Shown here: positions 1 to 6,160 of the stretch, piece after piece | Layout: each line of letters opens with the position of its first letter | Numbering within the stretch: the first letter of the stretch is position 1 | NCBI GenBank assembly: GCA_900753685.1 | Contig: CAAEAB010000204.1 | Location: 1-7,697, forward strand | Source of the DNA: Lachnospiraceae bacterium | GTDB lineage: Bacteria; Bacillota; Clostridia; Lachnospirales; Lachnospiraceae | DNA: 7,697 bases | Direction: 5' to 3' | The notes under the pieces: model-generated | Database searches by the model: none | The model's input: only the letters and a program-made list of their open reading frames with translations | What the model was told of the DNA's origin: nothing | Made by a program: the position numbers and the translations under genes

Positions 1-26
1 AACCCAGGTCTTTTTTAAATACTTAC

Positions 27-1463
27 TCATAACATCCGATATAAATCTTCGTATCTGCGGGCTGACATATTCCATGAGAAATCTGCTGCCATACCTCTAT
101 CAATAATCTTATTCCATTCCCGCCGTTTATCGTAATAAATATGTTTCGCATAGTTAATAATGTCCATCATCTCATGGGCATTGTAATTGGAAAAGCTAAA
201 GCCTGTTCCCGTAGACTCATATTCATTGTATGGCTGAACCGTATCCCGCAAACCGCCGGTTTCACGTACAATCGGAACCGTGCCATAACGCAAACTCATC
301 AACTGGCTGAGACCGCACGGCTCAAAAAGAGACGGCATAAGAAAGGCATCGCAGGAACCATAAATCTTATGGGACCGTTCATCCGAATAAAAAATGTTTG
401 CCGATACCCGATCCGGATATTTCCAGGCAAAATGCCGAAACATATTTTCATATTTACTGTCGCCGGTTCCCAGAACGACAAGCTGTGTTCCCTCCGTACA
501 AATCTGATCCATCATATAGGCCACCAGATCCAAGCCCTTCTGATCTGTCAGACGGGATACAAGGCCGATCATAAAACGTTTTTCATTCTGCTCCAATCCA
601 AGCTCTGCCTGAAGTGCCAGCTTATTTTTCGCTTTTAATTTACGGAAATTAATGGCATTATATTTATTTGGCAATGCCGGATCTGTCTCCGGGTTATATT
701 CATCATAATCGATTCCGTTCAAAATGCCGCTGAGTTGTCCCGAGCGGGCACAAAGCAGGCCGTTTAATCCTTCACCGTAAAATGGCATCTTGATCTCTTC
801 CGCATAGGTTGGACTGACCGTAGTAATCCAATCTGCATAAACAAGTCCGCCTTTCAGATAATTCGCGTCCTTATAAGCCTCCAACTTGTCCGGTGTAAAC
901 AAATATCCTGGCAGTCCGGTAATATTCATAATATCCTTTGGATTCCACGTCCCCTGGAATTTCAGGTTATGAATCGTCATAACAGCCTTCATCCGGGCAA
1001 AGAAATCTCCATGACAGAAATCTGTCTTTAAGTACACAGGAACCAATCCTGTCTGCCAGTCATGGCAGTGAACGACATCCGGCTGAAAATCAACGAGCGG
1101 CAAAATTGAAAGGGCCGCTTTACTAAAATACGCAAATTTTTCCAAGTCCCAAACGCCGTCCTCATAGGGTTTATCGCCATAAAAATAATATTCATTATCT
1201 ATAAAATAAAAGGTAATTCCGCCCCACTCAAGCTCCATCACACCGACATAACGGTTCTCTCCAGCAAAATCCATATAAAAATGGGTCCGGTATCTCATCT
1301 GATTCCGATAATGTTCGGGAATTGCCCGATATTTTGGGATAACAACACGGACATCGAATTCATCTTTATTGAATGATTTTGGCAATGTGCCGGCAACATC
1401 CGCTAAACCCCCTGTTTTAATAAACGGTACTGCTTCCGACGATACAAATAATATCTTCTTCAT
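27..1463 (-). CDS. glgA: Glycogen synthase (ADP-glucose type, GT5 family)
   Basis: A 478-residue protein, the usual length for bacterial GlgA, which transfers glucose from ADP-glucose to the end of an alpha-1,4-glucan chain in the cytoplasm. Visible motifs are the N-terminal KTGGLADV loop (residues 16-23) that binds the sugar nucleotide, HDWQ (134-137) in the first Rossmann domain, SRLTDQKG (303-310) with the conserved Arg and Lys that contact the diphosphate, and EPCGLSQ (381-387) in the second Rossmann domain, followed by the ETGGL-D segment (401-407). These are the expected landmarks of a GT-B fold in order, so the enzyme should be active. The ATG start is preceded by GGGAGGAAACGG about 10 bases upstream. 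It lies 82 bp downstream of spo0A on the same strand but has its own -10 element. No other glg gene is in the window. In clostridia glycogen (granulose) storage accompanies the onset of sporulation, which gives a possible reason for the neighbourhood, though that link is inference here. Confidence 0.97.
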   Translation of the reverse strand: MKKILFVSSEAVPFIKTGGLADVAGTLPKSFNKDEFDVRVVIPKYRAIPEHYRNQMRYRTHFYMDFAGENRYVGVMELEWGGITFYFIDNEYYFYGDKPYEDGVWDLEKFAYFSKAALSILPLVDFQPDVVHCHDWQTGLVPVYLKTDFCHGDFFARMKAVMTIHNLKFQGTWNPKDIMNITGLPGYLFTPDKLEAYKDANYLKGGLVYADWITTVSPTYAEEIKMPFYGEGLNGLLCARSGQLSGILNGIDYDEYNPETDPALPNKYNAINFRKLKAKNKLALQAELGLEQNEKRFMIGLVSRLTDQKGLDLVAYMMDQICTEGTQLVVLGTGDSKYENMFRHFAWKYPDRVSANIFYSDERSHKIYGSCDAFLMPSLFEPCGLSQLMSLRYGTVPIVRETGGLRDTVQPYNEYESTGTGFSFSNYNAHEMMDIINYAKHIYYDKRREWNKIIDRGMAADFSWNMSARRYEDLYRML

Positions 1464-1492
1464 AAAAATCCGTTTCCTCCCTCAAACACATT

Positions 1493-1513
1493 TATTGTAT
1501 ATATTATACAATA
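1493..1513 (-). promoter_or_regulatory. Palindrome over the glgA -10 element
   Basis: A 21-bp inverted repeat with 9-bp perfect arms (TATTGTATA and TATACAATA around a 3-bp centre) lies 30-50 bp upstream of the glgA start. On the minus strand it contains a perfect TATAAT (1503-1508), so it covers the likely -10 box. Only a poor -35 (TTTTAA, 17 bp spacing) is visible, which would fit a promoter needing an activator, or the palindrome being a repressor operator. The AT-rich composition makes chance palindromes more likely, so the regulatory reading is tentative. No GC-rich terminator for spo0A is seen in this gap. Confidence 0.45.
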
Positions 1514-1545
1514 TTTGAGAGAATATTAAAAGATATTTATTTAAT

Positions 1546-2346
1546 TTACCCCTTTGATTTATATTCCAAACGTATTTTATCTGATATCAGAGCTATAAAT
1601 TCCGAATTTGTCGGTTTGCCTTTGCCCGTATTAATGGTATAGCCAAATAATTCGTTAATCGTATCCATTTTCCCCCGGCTCCAGGCCACCTCGATGGCAT
1701 GACGTATGGCCCGCTCCACACGACTCGGCGTCGTCTGATTCATTTTCGCAATGGTCGGATACAATACCTTTGTAATGGAATTAATGACCTCCCGGTTTTC
1801 CACCGACATGATAATCGCATCTCTCAAATATTGGTATCCTTTAATGTGGGCCGGGACGCCGATTTCATGGATAATATTCGTGACATCCGTCTCCAGATTC
1901 CGCGGCAAATATTCACTGACTCCCTCGGATACCATGTTATGCTTAGTATGAACAAACTTTGCCGTCTTATCCCTCTGCACCTGCTTTATTTTGTTCAATA
2001 CAACATCATTGTCAAAGGGTTTCATAATATAGTAACTGGCCCCAAGACCAAAGGCATCTTCTGTAATATTTTCCTGTCCAATGGCCGAAATAACGATAAA
2101 GGCCGGCTTCTTTTTAAGATTTTTCTCCCGGTTCACCTTCTGCATGACTTCAAGTCCGTCCAGCTTAGGCATAATAAGATCAAGCAGCACCACATCCGGC
2201 TCCTTTTCCCGAATCAATTCCAAGGCCTGAACACCGTCTCCGCCTTTTCCGACAACAGAAATACTACTGTCCTCATTCAAAATATTTTCCAAAAGCCCCA
2301 ACATCCGCTCATTATCATCCACAATCGCCACATTAATTTTGCTCAC
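1546..2346 (-). CDS. spo0A: Sporulation master response regulator Spo0A
   Basis: A 266-residue response regulator matching Spo0A in length and layout. The receiver domain (about residues 1-125) has the acidic pair in [10 protein letters not shown] (D10, D11), the phospho-acceptor aspartate in [18 protein letters not shown] (D56), the switch Ser in ISA and the Lys in [10 protein letters not shown]. The C-terminal effector domain (about 145-266) has the Spo0A-specific recognition region with [18 protein letters not shown], the helix that reads the 0A box in known Spo0A structures. Phosphorylated Spo0A activates early sporulation genes and represses transition-state genes. The start codon is GTG, supported by AGGAGGAGAACAAG directly upstream. 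Spo0A is frequently preceded by spoIVB in Firmicutes, but here the upstream gene is an M23 peptidase. All key residues are present, and I see no damage. Confidence 0.98.
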   Translation of the reverse strand: MSKINVAIVDDNERMLGLLENILNEDSSISVVGKGGDGVQALELIREKEPDVVLLDLIMPKLDGLEVMQKVNREKNLKKKPAFIVISAIGQENITEDAFGLGASYYIMKPFDNDVVLNKIKQVQRDKTAKFVHTKHNMVSEGVSEYLPRNLETDVTNIIHEIGVPAHIKGYQYLRDAIIMSVENREVINSITKVLYPTIAKMNQTTPSRVERAIRHAIEVAWSRGKMDTINELFGYTINTGKGKPTNSEFIALISDKIRLEYKSKG

Positions 2347-2381
2347 CTTGTTCTCCTCCTTCTGTCTTTGAAACTATTTGT

Positions 2382-2411
2382 ATTATATTCTTTGAAAAAG
2401 GATTATCGCAA
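2382..2411 (-). promoter_or_regulatory. spo0A promoter
   Basis: On the minus strand TTGCGA (2406-2411; four of six matches to TTGACA) is followed after 18 bp by a perfect TATAAT (2382-2387), about 36 bp upstream of the GTG start. An AGAAT element overlaps the -10 and could act as a SigH-type -10, but the matching upstream SigH element is poor. The heptamer ATCGCAA (plus strand) covering the -35 recurs 16 bp further upstream at 2421-2427. Confidence 0.6.
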
Positions 2412-2429
2412 GACTAACCAATCGCAATG

Positions 2430-2476
2430 TTCGACCTCGCCTGACTTCATCTGACATCGGATGACCTGCGTCGACA
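2430..2476 (-). promoter_or_regulatory. Helically phased GACNT array with 0A-box-like sites
   Basis: Five consecutive 10-bp blocks starting at 2431, 2441, 2451, 2461 and 2471 each carry GACNT at the same offset (GACCT, GACTT, GACAT, GACCT, GACAT on the plus strand). Read on the minus strand, three sites exactly 20 bp apart resemble the Spo0A box TGTCGAA: TGTCGAC (2470-2476, 6/7), TGTCAGA (2450-2456, 5/7) and GGTCGAA (2430-2436, 6/7). The array begins 19 bp upstream of the spo0A -35, a normal activator position. Spo0A is known to bind such boxes and to autoregulate spo0A in Bacillus. That this array is such a site is inference. Confidence 0.5.
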
Positions 2477-2528
2477 TTTTTTCACAAAGATACCTTTAGA
2501 AAACATCAAATATTCTGCTAAACTTGCA

Positions 2529-3548
2529 CTATGGCAGCTCCCGAATCTGATAACGTCGGCTCCACTCCTTGGTTGCATCGTCCCGCATAGTCTCGGAAGC
2601 ATGGCGAGACAAAAAACGTGTCAACGGATATACATCAATCCAGATTTCGTTTGTTCCTTCCCGCTGAGACTCATCAAAAATCAGCTGAAGTCCCAGATGC
2701 AAATGATACACATCAATATTATTGACATTTTCTTCCGAACTATAGCCGGTGCGGCCCATATAGCCAATCACATCACCGGCCTGAACAATATCCCCCTCTT
2801 CTAAACCTTCCGCATAGGGCCTGTCCTGCCGTAAATGGGCATAATAATAGTACCGTTTTCCATCAAAGCTGTCGATGCCGATTCTCCATCCGCCGAACTG
2901 ATTCCAGCCAAGGGCGCGGACAATTCCGCCCTCAATGGCGATAATCGGTGTTCCAACCTGCCCCAGAATATCATGTCCTAGATGAGTTCGCTGATAACCA
3001 TAGCTTCGTGAAGCGCCAAAATCATCAGATTCTGAATATGAAAACCCTTTTGCGATGGGACTGAAAGCCTTCAACCCATAGACCTGTTTCCATCCGTCTT
3101 CCTGTTCGGCCTCGTAAACTCCGACCATTCCTCCTAGAACCGCCTCGTAGGCCTCCCAATAATAATCATAATATTTTAAATCTTCCGTCAATGCTTCAAT
3201 TCCCTGGGTCTGAATCTTTTCTACGGCCACCGCCATATCTTTTTCCCTATAGCTACTGAAATCTCCGCCATATTGCACCGCCAGATAGGCCAGCAGTTCA
3301 ATCCAGTTCACATGGGCATCTGACATATAAGTTTCAATATCGTAATCATATGCCTGACTCAGGGCCTCATAACTCACATTAAAATCCACCCACTGGATAT
3401 AATTCTCATTTTCTGACGATACTTGTCCACTCTCCGCATTCACCACTCTGCCCAAGGTCAACCATTTTAATGCACCAAACATGAGTAGAAAAACAAAAAT
3501 CATCAGTTCTGCCCGAACAACATAATCGGTCCTGCATCTTTCCTCCAT
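2529..3548 (-). CDS. Membrane-anchored M23 (LytM-type) metallopeptidase
   Basis: A 339-residue protein with one N-terminal membrane span (about residues 13-31), a largely helical middle region (about 50-150, rich in Tyr and acidic residues) and a C-terminal M23 peptidase domain (about 185-315). The zinc site is complete: HLGHD (189-193) supplies the HxxxD ligands, YAH (236-238) the middle His, and HLH (282-284) the HxH pair, so it should be an active peptidoglycan endopeptidase outside the membrane. GDVIGYMGRTG (258-268) is the usual beta-strand turn of the fold. The ATG start has GGAGGT five bases upstream. It is transcribed in the same direction as spo0A, 182 bp ahead of it, and back-to-back with the tetR operon. 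Vicinity to spo0A might suggest a sporulation role, but its layout does not clearly match SpoIIQ, and no sporulation sigma-factor promoter was recognised. Substrate and physiological role are unknown. Confidence 0.88.
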   Translation of the reverse strand: MEERCRTDYVVRAELMIFVFLLMFGALKWLTLGRVVNAESGQVSSENENYIQWVDFNVSYEALSQAYDYDIETYMSDAHVNWIELLAYLAVQYGGDFSSYREKDMAVAVEKIQTQGIEALTEDLKYYDYYWEAYEAVLGGMVGVYEAEQEDGWKQVYGLKAFSPIAKGFSYSESDDFGASRSYGYQRTHLGHDILGQVGTPIIAIEGGIVRALGWNQFGGWRIGIDSFDGKRYYYYAHLRQDRPYAEGLEEGDIVQAGDVIGYMGRTGYSSEENVNNIDVYHLHLGLQLIFDESQREGTNEIWIDVYPLTRFLSRHASETMRDDATKEWSRRYQIRELP

Positions 3549-3580
3549 GCTCTACCTCCGCAATCCCTCAGCCTTATCAT

Positions 3581-3609
3581 AATATATGCGGTATGCTCGA
3601 TCGTATGAA
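3581..3609 (-). promoter_or_regulatory. Candidate promoter of the M23 peptidase gene
   Basis: On the minus strand TTCATA (3604-3609, four of six to TTGACA) and TATATT (3581-3586, five of six to TATAAT) are separated by 17 bp and lie about 32 bp upstream of the ATG. A vegetative SigA-type promoter is the simplest reading. Its -35 is only 19 bp from that of the divergent tetR promoter, so the two could influence each other. Confidence 0.45.
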
Positions 3610-3628
3610 TAAGTTATTTTCAGGGGTC

Positions 3629-3657
3629 TTCCCAAAAACGGTCAATCGTGCCATACT
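3629..3657 (+). promoter_or_regulatory. Candidate promoter of the tetR-ABC operon
   Basis: TTCCCA (3629-3634) and CATACT (3652-3657) have the ideal 17-bp spacing, each matching four of six consensus bases. The match is weak alone, but the position just upstream of a palindromic operator and a strong ribosome binding site supports it. Confidence 0.4.
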
Positions 3658-3660
3658 TTA

Positions 3661-3679
3661 ATTAACCCAAACGGTTAAT
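3661..3679. promoter_or_regulatory. Probable TetR-family operator (inverted repeat)
   Basis: ATTAACCCAAACGGTTAAT is an inverted repeat with perfect 7-bp arms (ATTAACC and GGTTAAT) around a 5-bp centre. It lies between the likely -10 and the ribosome binding site GGAGGTG (3680-3686) of the TetR gene, where a bound repressor would block transcription. The right half ACGGTTAAT recurs upstream as ACGGTCAAT at 3638-3646 (eight of nine bases, same orientation, 33 bp or about three helical turns away), inside the putative promoter spacer. TetR-family proteins typically bind such palindromes next to their own gene, so autorepression is the likely function. Confidence 0.6.
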
Positions 3680-3691
3680 GGAGGTGTTCTC

Positions 3692-4339
3692 ATGAACGAT
3701 AAATTTTTTAATTTACCCGAAGAAAAACAGCAACGTATCATTAATGCAGGTTATCATGTATTCAGCCAAAACAGCTACAAAAAAAGCCCTGTCGGCGAAA
3801 TCGCGCGAACCGCAGGCATTAGTAAATCTTTGCTCTTCCATTATTTTCGCAATAAAAAAGAACTCTATTTCTTTTTATGGGATAAGGCTGCCGAAATGAT
3901 TCTTGAAACGATAGAAGACTATTCCTGTTATGAACCGACAGACCTGTTTGAAATGATGCGGCGGGGTATGTATGCCAAATTAGCCGTCATGAAAAAATAC
4001 CCCGACTTGACCGGATTTGCTTTGAAAGCCTTTTATGAGAAGGAGCCGGAAATTTCCCTGGAAATTCAAAAAAGCTACGCTTCTCTTGTCCAAAACAGCG
4101 CCGCCATTTTTATGCCGAAAATCAATCCGGATGACTTTCGTCCCGGTCTGGACTTGGAAATAATGTTTAAAACCATATACTGGACCACAGAAGGCTATCT
4201 GTGGAAAGCCTTACAGCAGGATACCTTTGATTTTGACCAATTGGAAAAAGATTTTTTAAAAATCATGGACTTCTGGAAAATGGCCTACTGCCGCGAAAAA
4301 CTGGAGAAAGGAGCGGAAAATGAAAATTATTCAAACTGA
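3692..4339 (+). CDS. TetR/AcrR-family transcriptional regulator
   Basis: A 215-residue protein of normal TetR-family length. The N-terminal DNA-binding domain shows the family pattern: a first helix RIINAGYHVFSQNSY (15-29), then VGEIARTAGISKSLLFHYFRNKKELY (34-59), in which ISKSLLFHYF is the recognition helix and its exit. The C-terminal region (about 70-200) is helical and would bind an unknown ligand and form the dimer. It starts with ATG five bases after GGAGGTG. Its end overlaps the ABC ATPase start by 20 bp, so it is the first gene of a three-gene operon. It very probably represses this operon through the palindrome at 3661-3679 and releases it when the exported compound or a related signal binds. 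The ligand cannot be read from the sequence. Confidence 0.93.
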   Translation: MNDKFFNLPEEKQQRIINAGYHVFSQNSYKKSPVGEIARTAGISKSLLFHYFRNKKELYFFLWDKAAEMILETIEDYSCYEPTDLFEMMRRGMYAKLAVMKKYPDLTGFALKAFYEKEPEISLEIQKSYASLVQNSAAIFMPKINPDDFRPGLDLEIMFKTIYWTTEGYLWKALQQDTFDFDQLEKDFLKIMDFWKMAYCREKLEKGAENENYSN

Positions 4340-5201
4340 ACATCTGACTAAATACTATGGTAAAGCCCGGGGAATTATTGACATGAATCTTTCAGTGGAG
4401 GTTGGGGATATTTTCGGCTTTATCGGTCCCAACGGCGCCGGAAAAAGTACGGCCATCCGAACTCTCCTTGGCCTGATTTCACCCACATCCGGAAATGCCC
4501 GGATTTTTGACAAAGATATTATCCATGGCTGCATAGACATCCTTTCCCGCATCGGGTATATGCCTTCCGAAGCTATGTTTTATCATGGAATGAAAGTTGA
4601 TGAAATTCTCCGCCTATCGGCTTCACTCCGCCAAAAAAACTGCCGCACGGAAATCCGGCGGCTATGTGAACGCTTCGAATTAAATACCAAAAAGAAGGTG
4701 GAAGAGCTTTCTCTTGGAAATCGCAAAAAAGTCTCCATCGTCTGCGCTTTCATGCACCAACCAGATTTATATATTCTGGATGAACCCACCAGCGGACTGG
4801 ATCCATTGATGCAAAAAGCTTTTTTTGAATTAATTCATGAAAGAAACAAAGAGGGCGCAACTATTTTTCTTTCCTCCCATGTTCTCTCTGAAATACAGCA
4901 TCACTGCAAAAATGCCGCTATCATTCGCAAAGGCCATCTGATCGCCTGTGATTCCGTGGAAAAGCTGACAAACACAAAGGCCCGACGCGTCACGCTTCAC
5001 GGCATCTGTGCACCGCCAGAACTGGAAAACATGAAAAATATTACCTGCACAGAAAATTCTGTCAGCTTTCTATATGACGGCAACATCAACGTTTTAATTA
5101 CCAAACTGGATCATCTTCCCCTTACCGACATGACAGTGACCGAGCCGGAACTGGAAGAAATTTTCCTTCACTATTACACAAAGGAGGCCGACATCTTATG
5201 A
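4320..5201 (+). CDS. ABC transporter ATP-binding protein
   Basis: A 293-residue ATPase subunit of an ABC exporter of the ABC-2 (CcmA/NatA-like) group. Motifs in order: Walker A GPNGAGKST (36-44), a variant signature LSLGN (130-134, in place of LSGGQ), Walker B LYILDEPTSGLDP (150-162) with the catalytic Glu at 155, and the switch His in SSHVLSE (187). The last about 75 residues form a C-terminal extension often found in this group. The gene starts inside the end of the tetR gene, with AAAGGAG about 7 bases ahead of the ATG, and its stop codon overlaps the permease start (ATGA), indicating translational coupling. It energises the permease encoded next. The substrate is unknown. Drugs, peptides or bacteriocins are typical for such TetR-controlled pairs, but nothing here singles one out. 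Confidence 0.95.
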   Translation: MKIIQTEHLTKYYGKARGIIDMNLSVEVGDIFGFIGPNGAGKSTAIRTLLGLISPTSGNARIFDKDIIHGCIDILSRIGYMPSEAMFYHGMKVDEILRLSASLRQKNCRTEIRRLCERFELNTKKKVEELSLGNRKKVSIVCAFMHQPDLYILDEPTSGLDPLMQKAFFELIHERNKEGATIFLSSHVLSEIQHHCKNAAIIRKGHLIACDSVEKLTNTKARRVTLHGICAPPELENMKNITCTENSVSFLYDGNINVLITKLDHLPLTDMTVTEPELEEIFLHYYTKEADIL

Positions 5202-5986
5202 CAATTTTTCTTCACGAAATCCGCCAAAACCGTTTATCGCTTTTAATCTGGACTCTGGCTATCGCTCTTTTGCTTCTTATCTGCATGATTATGTTCCCGG
5301 AAATGAACACGGGAATGGGTGATGTCACCAACATGTTTGCCAATATGGGCAGTTTCACTCAGGCCTTCGGAATGGACCGCTTAAACTTCGGAGACGTCAT
5401 GGGCTTCTATGCCCTTGAATGCGGTAACATTCTAAGTATCGGCGGCGGCTTCTTCGCAGCCCTGCTCGGAATCAATGTCCTTGCCAAAGAAGAAAAAGAA
5501 CGGACTGCCGAATTTCTTCTAACCCACCCGCTTCGGCGCCGGACAGTCATTTTTCAAAAACTACTGTCCATTCTCTTTGAATTAGTCCTTATGAACTTAG
5601 TTGTTATGGCAATTTCTGCCGCCTCTTTCGCTTTAATCGGCGAAGAATTGGCCGTCAGAGAATTCCTTCTTCTACACGGCGCCTACACAATTCTTCAAAT
5701 CGAGATCGCCTGTATCTGCTTCGGAATTTCCGCATTTATCCGACGAAATGGTATCGGCGCCGGGATTGGCCTCGCAGCCCTACTCTATTTTCTTAACATC
5801 TTTAAAAATATCAGCGATCAGGCCGAATTTCTAAAATACATCACACCTTTTGCCTACGCCGAAGCTGCGGATATTATATCCGACAGGGCCATTGACATCC
5901 GCCTGCTCATCCTCGGCCTCATCTATGCCGCGATCAGCATCGCGGCCGCCTTCTTAAAATATACAAAAAAAGATATCGCGGCATAG
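5198..5986 (+). CDS. ABC-2-type transporter permease
   Basis: A 262-residue integral membrane protein with six predicted membrane spans (approximately residues 14-33, 72-95, 122-147, 156-180, 185-203 and 234-253), the topology of an ABC-2 permease. Between spans two and three is a cytoplasmic segment EEKERTAEFLLTHPLRRR (98-115), the characteristic stretch that contacts the ATPase in this family. The ATG overlaps the stop of the ATPase gene by four bases, so the two subunits are probably made in equal amounts and assemble as an exporter, most likely as two copies of each. A loop (about 34-69) rich in Met, Gly and Asn faces outside. It is the last gene of the operon. Only a weak hairpin (CTGC-AAAA-GCAG at 5988-5999) without a T tract follows, so no clear terminator is seen. 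Confidence 0.92.
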   Translation: MTIFLHEIRQNRLSLLIWTLAIALLLLICMIMFPEMNTGMGDVTNMFANMGSFTQAFGMDRLNFGDVMGFYALECGNILSIGGGFFAALLGINVLAKEEKERTAEFLLTHPLRRRTVIFQKLLSILFELVLMNLVVMAISAASFALIGEELAVREFLLLHGAYTILQIEIACICFGISAFIRRNGIGAGIGLAALLYFLNIFKNISDQAEFLKYITPFAYAEAADIISDRAIDIRLLILGLIYAAISIAAAFLKYTKKDIAA

Positions 5987-6076
5987 CCTGCAAAAGCAGT
6001 CTTCACAACAGCTCCCCCATTTGAAAGTTCCGATTATCAAACTCTCCAAAAGGCAGCTGCAACGTATCCAGACCAT

Positions 6077-6160
6077 ATTACTATCTTCCATCCCGCGAGG
6101 GGAGCGACTCAACGGAGGATAAGACTGTCCCGGGGGCGTTAAACATTTCAATCCACGCTC
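6077..6160 (-). CRISPR. Remnant of a type I-C CRISPR array: half repeat, one spacer, degenerate terminal repeat
   Basis: On the minus strand, GAGCGTGGATTGAAAT (6145-6160) is the 3' half of the well-known 32-nt type I-C repeat. It is followed by a 36-nt spacer (6109-6144), a normal I-C spacer length. Next comes a 32-nt segment (6077-6108) that begins GTCGCTCCCCTCGCGGGA, the 5' part of the same repeat family, and then loses the consensus (about 8 of 14 matches), as the last, leader-distal repeat of an array usually does. The two parts belong together: the GCTCCC of the 5' part would pair with GGGAGC, whose last four bases (GAGC) begin the surviving 3' half. The 5' half of the first repeat is missing because cas3 coding sequence abuts it at 6160/6161. 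With a single intact boundary this is a scar, not a working array. Confidence 0.8.

Noticed and set aside
141..638. Plus-strand 165-codon open frame opposite glgA
   Set aside because: It lies wholly antisense within a well-supported glycogen synthase, has no family-like motifs and no good ribosome binding site.
2382..2411. SigH-type promoter for spo0A
   Set aside because: AGAAT fits a SigH -10, but the upstream AGGAWWT element matches poorly. The SigA-like TTGCGA-18-TATAAT explains the site better.
1699..2454. Plus-strand 251-codon open frame opposite spo0A
   Set aside because: It is the antisense image of Spo0A, with a Cys/His/Arg-rich composition typical of a shadow frame. The Spo0A motifs on the other strand are unmistakable.
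2529..3548. M23 protein as SpoIIQ
   Set aside because: Both have one membrane span and an M23 domain, but this protein has a long helical Tyr-rich middle region and sits at spo0A. Nothing specific to SpoIIQ is visible.
5988..5999. Hairpin CTGC-AAAA-GCAG after the permease stop as terminator
   Set aside because: The stem is only four base pairs with no following T run, so it is too weak to call.
5954..6151. Minus-strand 65-codon frame as a frameshifted continuation of cas3
   Set aside because: It is Cys/Trp/Phe-rich and shows no helicase motif. The sequence here is explained by the CRISPR spacer, the terminal repeat and the end of the permease gene.
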